This document shows, in pieces, positions 5,296 to 6,607 of a stretch of 6,607 bases of DNA. The notes under the pieces are model-generated. The model worked only from the letters and a program-made list of their open reading frames with translations. It was not told where the DNA came from and did no database searches. Source of the DNA: Actinomycetota bacterium (GTDB lineage: Bacteria > Actinomycetota > Actinomycetes > Actinomycetales > Cellulomonadaceae); NCBI GenBank assembly GCA_018898235.1, contig JAHIJU010000446.1:1-6607 (forward strand), written 5' to 3'. A program made the translations under genes and the position numbers. Position 1 is the stretch's first letter. Each line of letters starts with the position of its first letter.

Positions 5296-5709
5296 ATGAC
5301 CTCTGTCGAGACGACCAGCGCCCCCACCGCGACCCGCATCACGGGCTGGGTGACCGGGCTCTACGCCACCGCGCTCACCCTCGTCGTCCTGCAGGGGGTG
5401 TGGGCCGGGATCTTCCTCGAGCACGACTCCGACCTGTGGGTCTCCGTGCACGCCCGTGGTGCCGAGGCCTCGATCCTGGTCGCGGGCATCGCGACCGTGC
5501 TCGCGTTCTGGAAGCTGCGCAGCCACCGCAGCCTGTGGGTGGTGGGCGCCGCCTTCACCGTCGTCCTCGTGCTCATCGCCTTCCTCGGCGGGCTCATCAC
5601 GGACAACGAGATGGCGTCCCTCATCCCGGTGCACGTGCCCCTGGCCATGGCGTCGTTGCTGCTCGGGACGTGGTTGGTCGTCCGTAGCCGGCGCATCGGT
5701 CGCGCCTGA
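5296..5709 (+). CDS. Small four-helix membrane protein of unknown function, possibly haem-binding
   Basis: A 137-residue protein with four predicted membrane helices at about 16-40, 54-72, 79-101 and 112-129, and a basic C-terminal tail (RSRRIGRA). I do not recognise it with certainty. His52 (in VSVHARGAE) and His113 (in IPVHVPLAMAS) stand at the start of helices 2 and 4, a placement seen in small cytochrome-b-like and DUF6220-like four-helix proteins. LQGVWAGIF (32-40) in helix 1 also resembles the latter. Whether it binds haem is inference. The ATG at 5296 has no Shine-Dalgarno sequence but has a -10-like TAGCGT 7 nt upstream and the CTGAGAT repeat before that, suggesting a leaderless, activator-controlled mRNA. 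The following ferric-reductase-like gene carries the same type of site, so the two products probably act in one membrane redox process. The gene ends 11 bp before a strong hairpin. Confidence 0.85.
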   Translation: MTSVETTSAPTATRITGWVTGLYATALTLVVLQGVWAGIFLEHDSDLWVSVHARGAEASILVAGIATVLAFWKLRSHRSLWVVGAAFTVVLVLIAFLGGLITDNEMASLIPVHVPLAMASLLLGTWLVVRSRRIGRA

Positions 5710-5720
5710 TCGCCTCGACG

Positions 5721-5763
5721 AGCCGCGGTCGAGCCAGCACCAGGTGCCGGCTCGACCGCGGCT
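5721..5763 (+). terminator. Strong hairpin after the four-helix protein gene, probable terminator
   Basis: A perfect 15-bp inverted repeat (5721-5735 and 5749-5763; AGCCGCGGTCGAGCC and its complement) continues after one mismatch with a short inner GCAC/GTGC stem. It starts 11 bp after the stop codon at 5709. There is no T tract, as is usual for hairpin terminators in high-GC actinomycetes. It separates two genes that each have their own promoter-like region, which supports independent transcription. Confidence 0.75.
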
Positions 5764-5817
5764 TCGTCATGTCACCAGGCGCGTCCCGGCCTGCGCACAG
5801 GGTCGGCCCAGACGGCT

Positions 5818-5835
5818 CGGAGATTGCGCTGAGAT
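5818..5835 (+). promoter_or_regulatory. Direct-repeat site CGGAGAT-N4-CTGAGAT upstream of the ferric-reductase-like gene
   Basis: Copies at 5818-5824 (one mismatch) and 5829-5835 (exact) have an 11-bp period. The second copy and the following CCG are identical to the site before 5296, and it ends 21 nt before the ATG, exactly as there. A -10 box at the matching position is poor (CGCACT at 5844-5849), so this promoter would depend strongly on the activator. The repeated design argues that both genes belong to one response-regulator regulon. Confidence 0.65.
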
Positions 5836-5856
5836 CCGATCAGCGCACTCGTCCCC

Positions 5857-6607
5857 ATGACCACCGCAACAGCACAGCGCCCGACGCAGGCCCGTGGCCG
5901 CGCCGCAGCACCCGTGGCTGAGCCCGCCCCGCGCAGCAGGCCCTCGACCGTCCTCACGGTCCTGGTGCTCGGCGCCCTCGCCGTGTTCGCCTTCTGGTGG
6001 ACCGGCACGGCGACCTCCGCGGGCACGACGCCCGGGACCGCGGTGATCTCTGCCGGTGAGCTCGCGGGGCTGCTCGCCTCGTTCCTGGTGTGCGCGCAGG
6101 TGCTGCTCGTGGCGCGGGTGCCGTGGTTCGAGCGGGCGGTCGGGTTCGACAAGCTCGCCTCCTGGCACCGCTCGCTGGGCACGACGGTGGTGCTGCTGGT
6201 CATGACCCACGTGCTGCTCATGATCGTCGGCGGCATGCTCGTCGACCACGCCACCCCGTGGGGCGAGCTGTCCACCATGCTGACCAGCTACCCGGACATG
6301 CTCACCGCCCTCATCGGCACGGCGGTGTTCCTGGTGGTTGGTCTGTCGAGCGCCCGCCTCATGCGGCGGTACCTGAGCTACGAGTGGTGGTTCGCCGTCC
6401 ACCTGGCGATCTACCTGGGCATCTACCTCACCTTCGGGCACCAGGTCTTCGGCGGTGCCCACCTGGTCGGCAACCCGGTCGCGCAGACCGCCTGGCTGAC
6501 GATGTACGCCGGGACCGGGCTCGCGATCATCTGGTGGCGGCTGGTGATCCCGCTGGTCGACAACCTGCGGATGGGGCTGAAGGTCGAGACCGTGGTCCCC
6601 GAGGCCA
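5857..6607 (+). CDS. Ferric-reductase-like transmembrane oxidoreductase, N-terminal haem domain (cut by window end)
   Basis: The visible 250 codons stay open to the window edge. A 30-residue Ala/Pro/Arg cytoplasmic tail precedes six predicted helices at about 31-48, 65-86, 105-127, 148-167, 178-194 and 212-231. Two histidine pairs, His104/His118 (in WHRSLG and MTHVLL) and His182/His195 (in VHLAIY and GHQVF), have the X13 and X12 spacing that holds two b-type haems in the ferric reductase/NADPH oxidase superfamily. The region after helix 6 (RLVIPLVDNLRMGLKV) looks like the lead into the FAD-binding barrel, so the full protein probably continues with FAD and NAD(P)H domains and moves electrons across the membrane. 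The acceptor could be ferric iron, oxygen or a partner protein. The ATG at 5857 lacks a Shine-Dalgarno sequence; it keeps the same 21-nt spacing to the CTGAGAT site as the 5296 gene, which supports this start. Confidence 0.9.
   Translation, partial: MTTATAQRPTQARGRAAAPVAEPAPRSRPSTVLTVLVLGALAVFAFWWTGTATSAGTTPGTAVISAGELAGLLASFLVCAQVLLVARVPWFERAVGFDKLASWHRSLGTTVVLLVMTHVLLMIVGGMLVDHATPWGELSTMLTSYPDMLTALIGTAVFLVVGLSSARLMRRYLSYEWWFAVHLAIYLGIYLTFGHQVFGGAHLVGNPVAQTAWLTMYAGTGLAIIWWRLVIPLVDNLRMGLKVETVVPEA

Noticed and set aside
5203..5634. Longer N-terminus for the oxidoreductase, reading from an ATG at 5634
   Set aside because: The extra 144 residues are charged, lack any family match and are antisense to the four-helix membrane protein gene. 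The GTG at 5202 has a strong Shine-Dalgarno sequence and the family match begins there.
5767..6462. Long minus-strand open frames opposite the ferric-reductase-like gene
   Set aside because: Their products are rich in His, Asp, Arg and Gly with no hydrophobic or domain pattern, typical of antisense frames in GC-rich DNA. The plus strand encodes a clear membrane protein with paired haem histidines.
1..6607. CRISPR arrays, tRNA or rRNA genes, insertion sequences, attachment sites
   Set aside because: No regularly spaced repeats, no transposase-like or integrase-like product, no cloverleaf-like segment and no terminal inverted repeats were seen. The window reads as ordinary chromosomal genes.

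Overview
The window is very GC-rich, its codons are strongly biased to G or C in the third position, and it encodes a LAGC-type lipoprotein, a probable F420-type luciferase-like oxidoreductase and genes with leaderless-looking starts. Together these suggest a high-GC actinomycete (Actinomycetota). The genus cannot be read from the sequence.

Left part (1-4137, all minus strand). This is a carbohydrate ABC uptake locus of the CUT1 type. Read in the direction of transcription it holds a LacI-family repressor (4137-3094), a compact regulatory region (about 3093-2982), a lipoprotein sugar-binding protein (2981-1710), a MalF-like permease (1637-684) and a MalG-like permease (687 to the window edge, cut at its C-terminus). 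The two permease genes overlap by ATGA. A hairpin sits between the binding-protein and permease genes. The regulatory region holds a near-consensus promoter (TTGACC, 17 bp, TATACT) starting 5 bp after the repressor stop codon. Two CAACGTTG boxes follow immediately, lying at about +2 to +26 of the transcript, so the neighbouring repressor probably blocks this promoter until a sugar ligand releases it. No ATPase and no glycoside hydrolase is present in the window, so the sugar cannot be named and the ATPase must lie elsewhere.

Middle (4243-5202, minus strand). A luciferase-like (LLM) flavin or F420-dependent oxidoreductase starts at GTG with a good Shine-Dalgarno sequence. It lies upstream of the repressor on the same strand, but nothing in the sequence ties it to sugar uptake.

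Right part (5203-6607, plus strand). This is a second, divergently transcribed unit. It holds a 137-residue four-helix membrane protein with histidines at helix ends (5296-5709), a strong hairpin, and the N-terminal six-helix part of a ferric-reductase-like haem b protein (5857 to the window edge). Each gene is preceded by a direct repeat of the form CTGAGAT-N4-CTGAGAT ending exactly 21 nt before its ATG, and neither has a Shine-Dalgarno sequence. This suggests one OmpR/PhoB-type response regulator acting on two separate promoters. This paired membrane redox regulon is the most interesting feature of the window.
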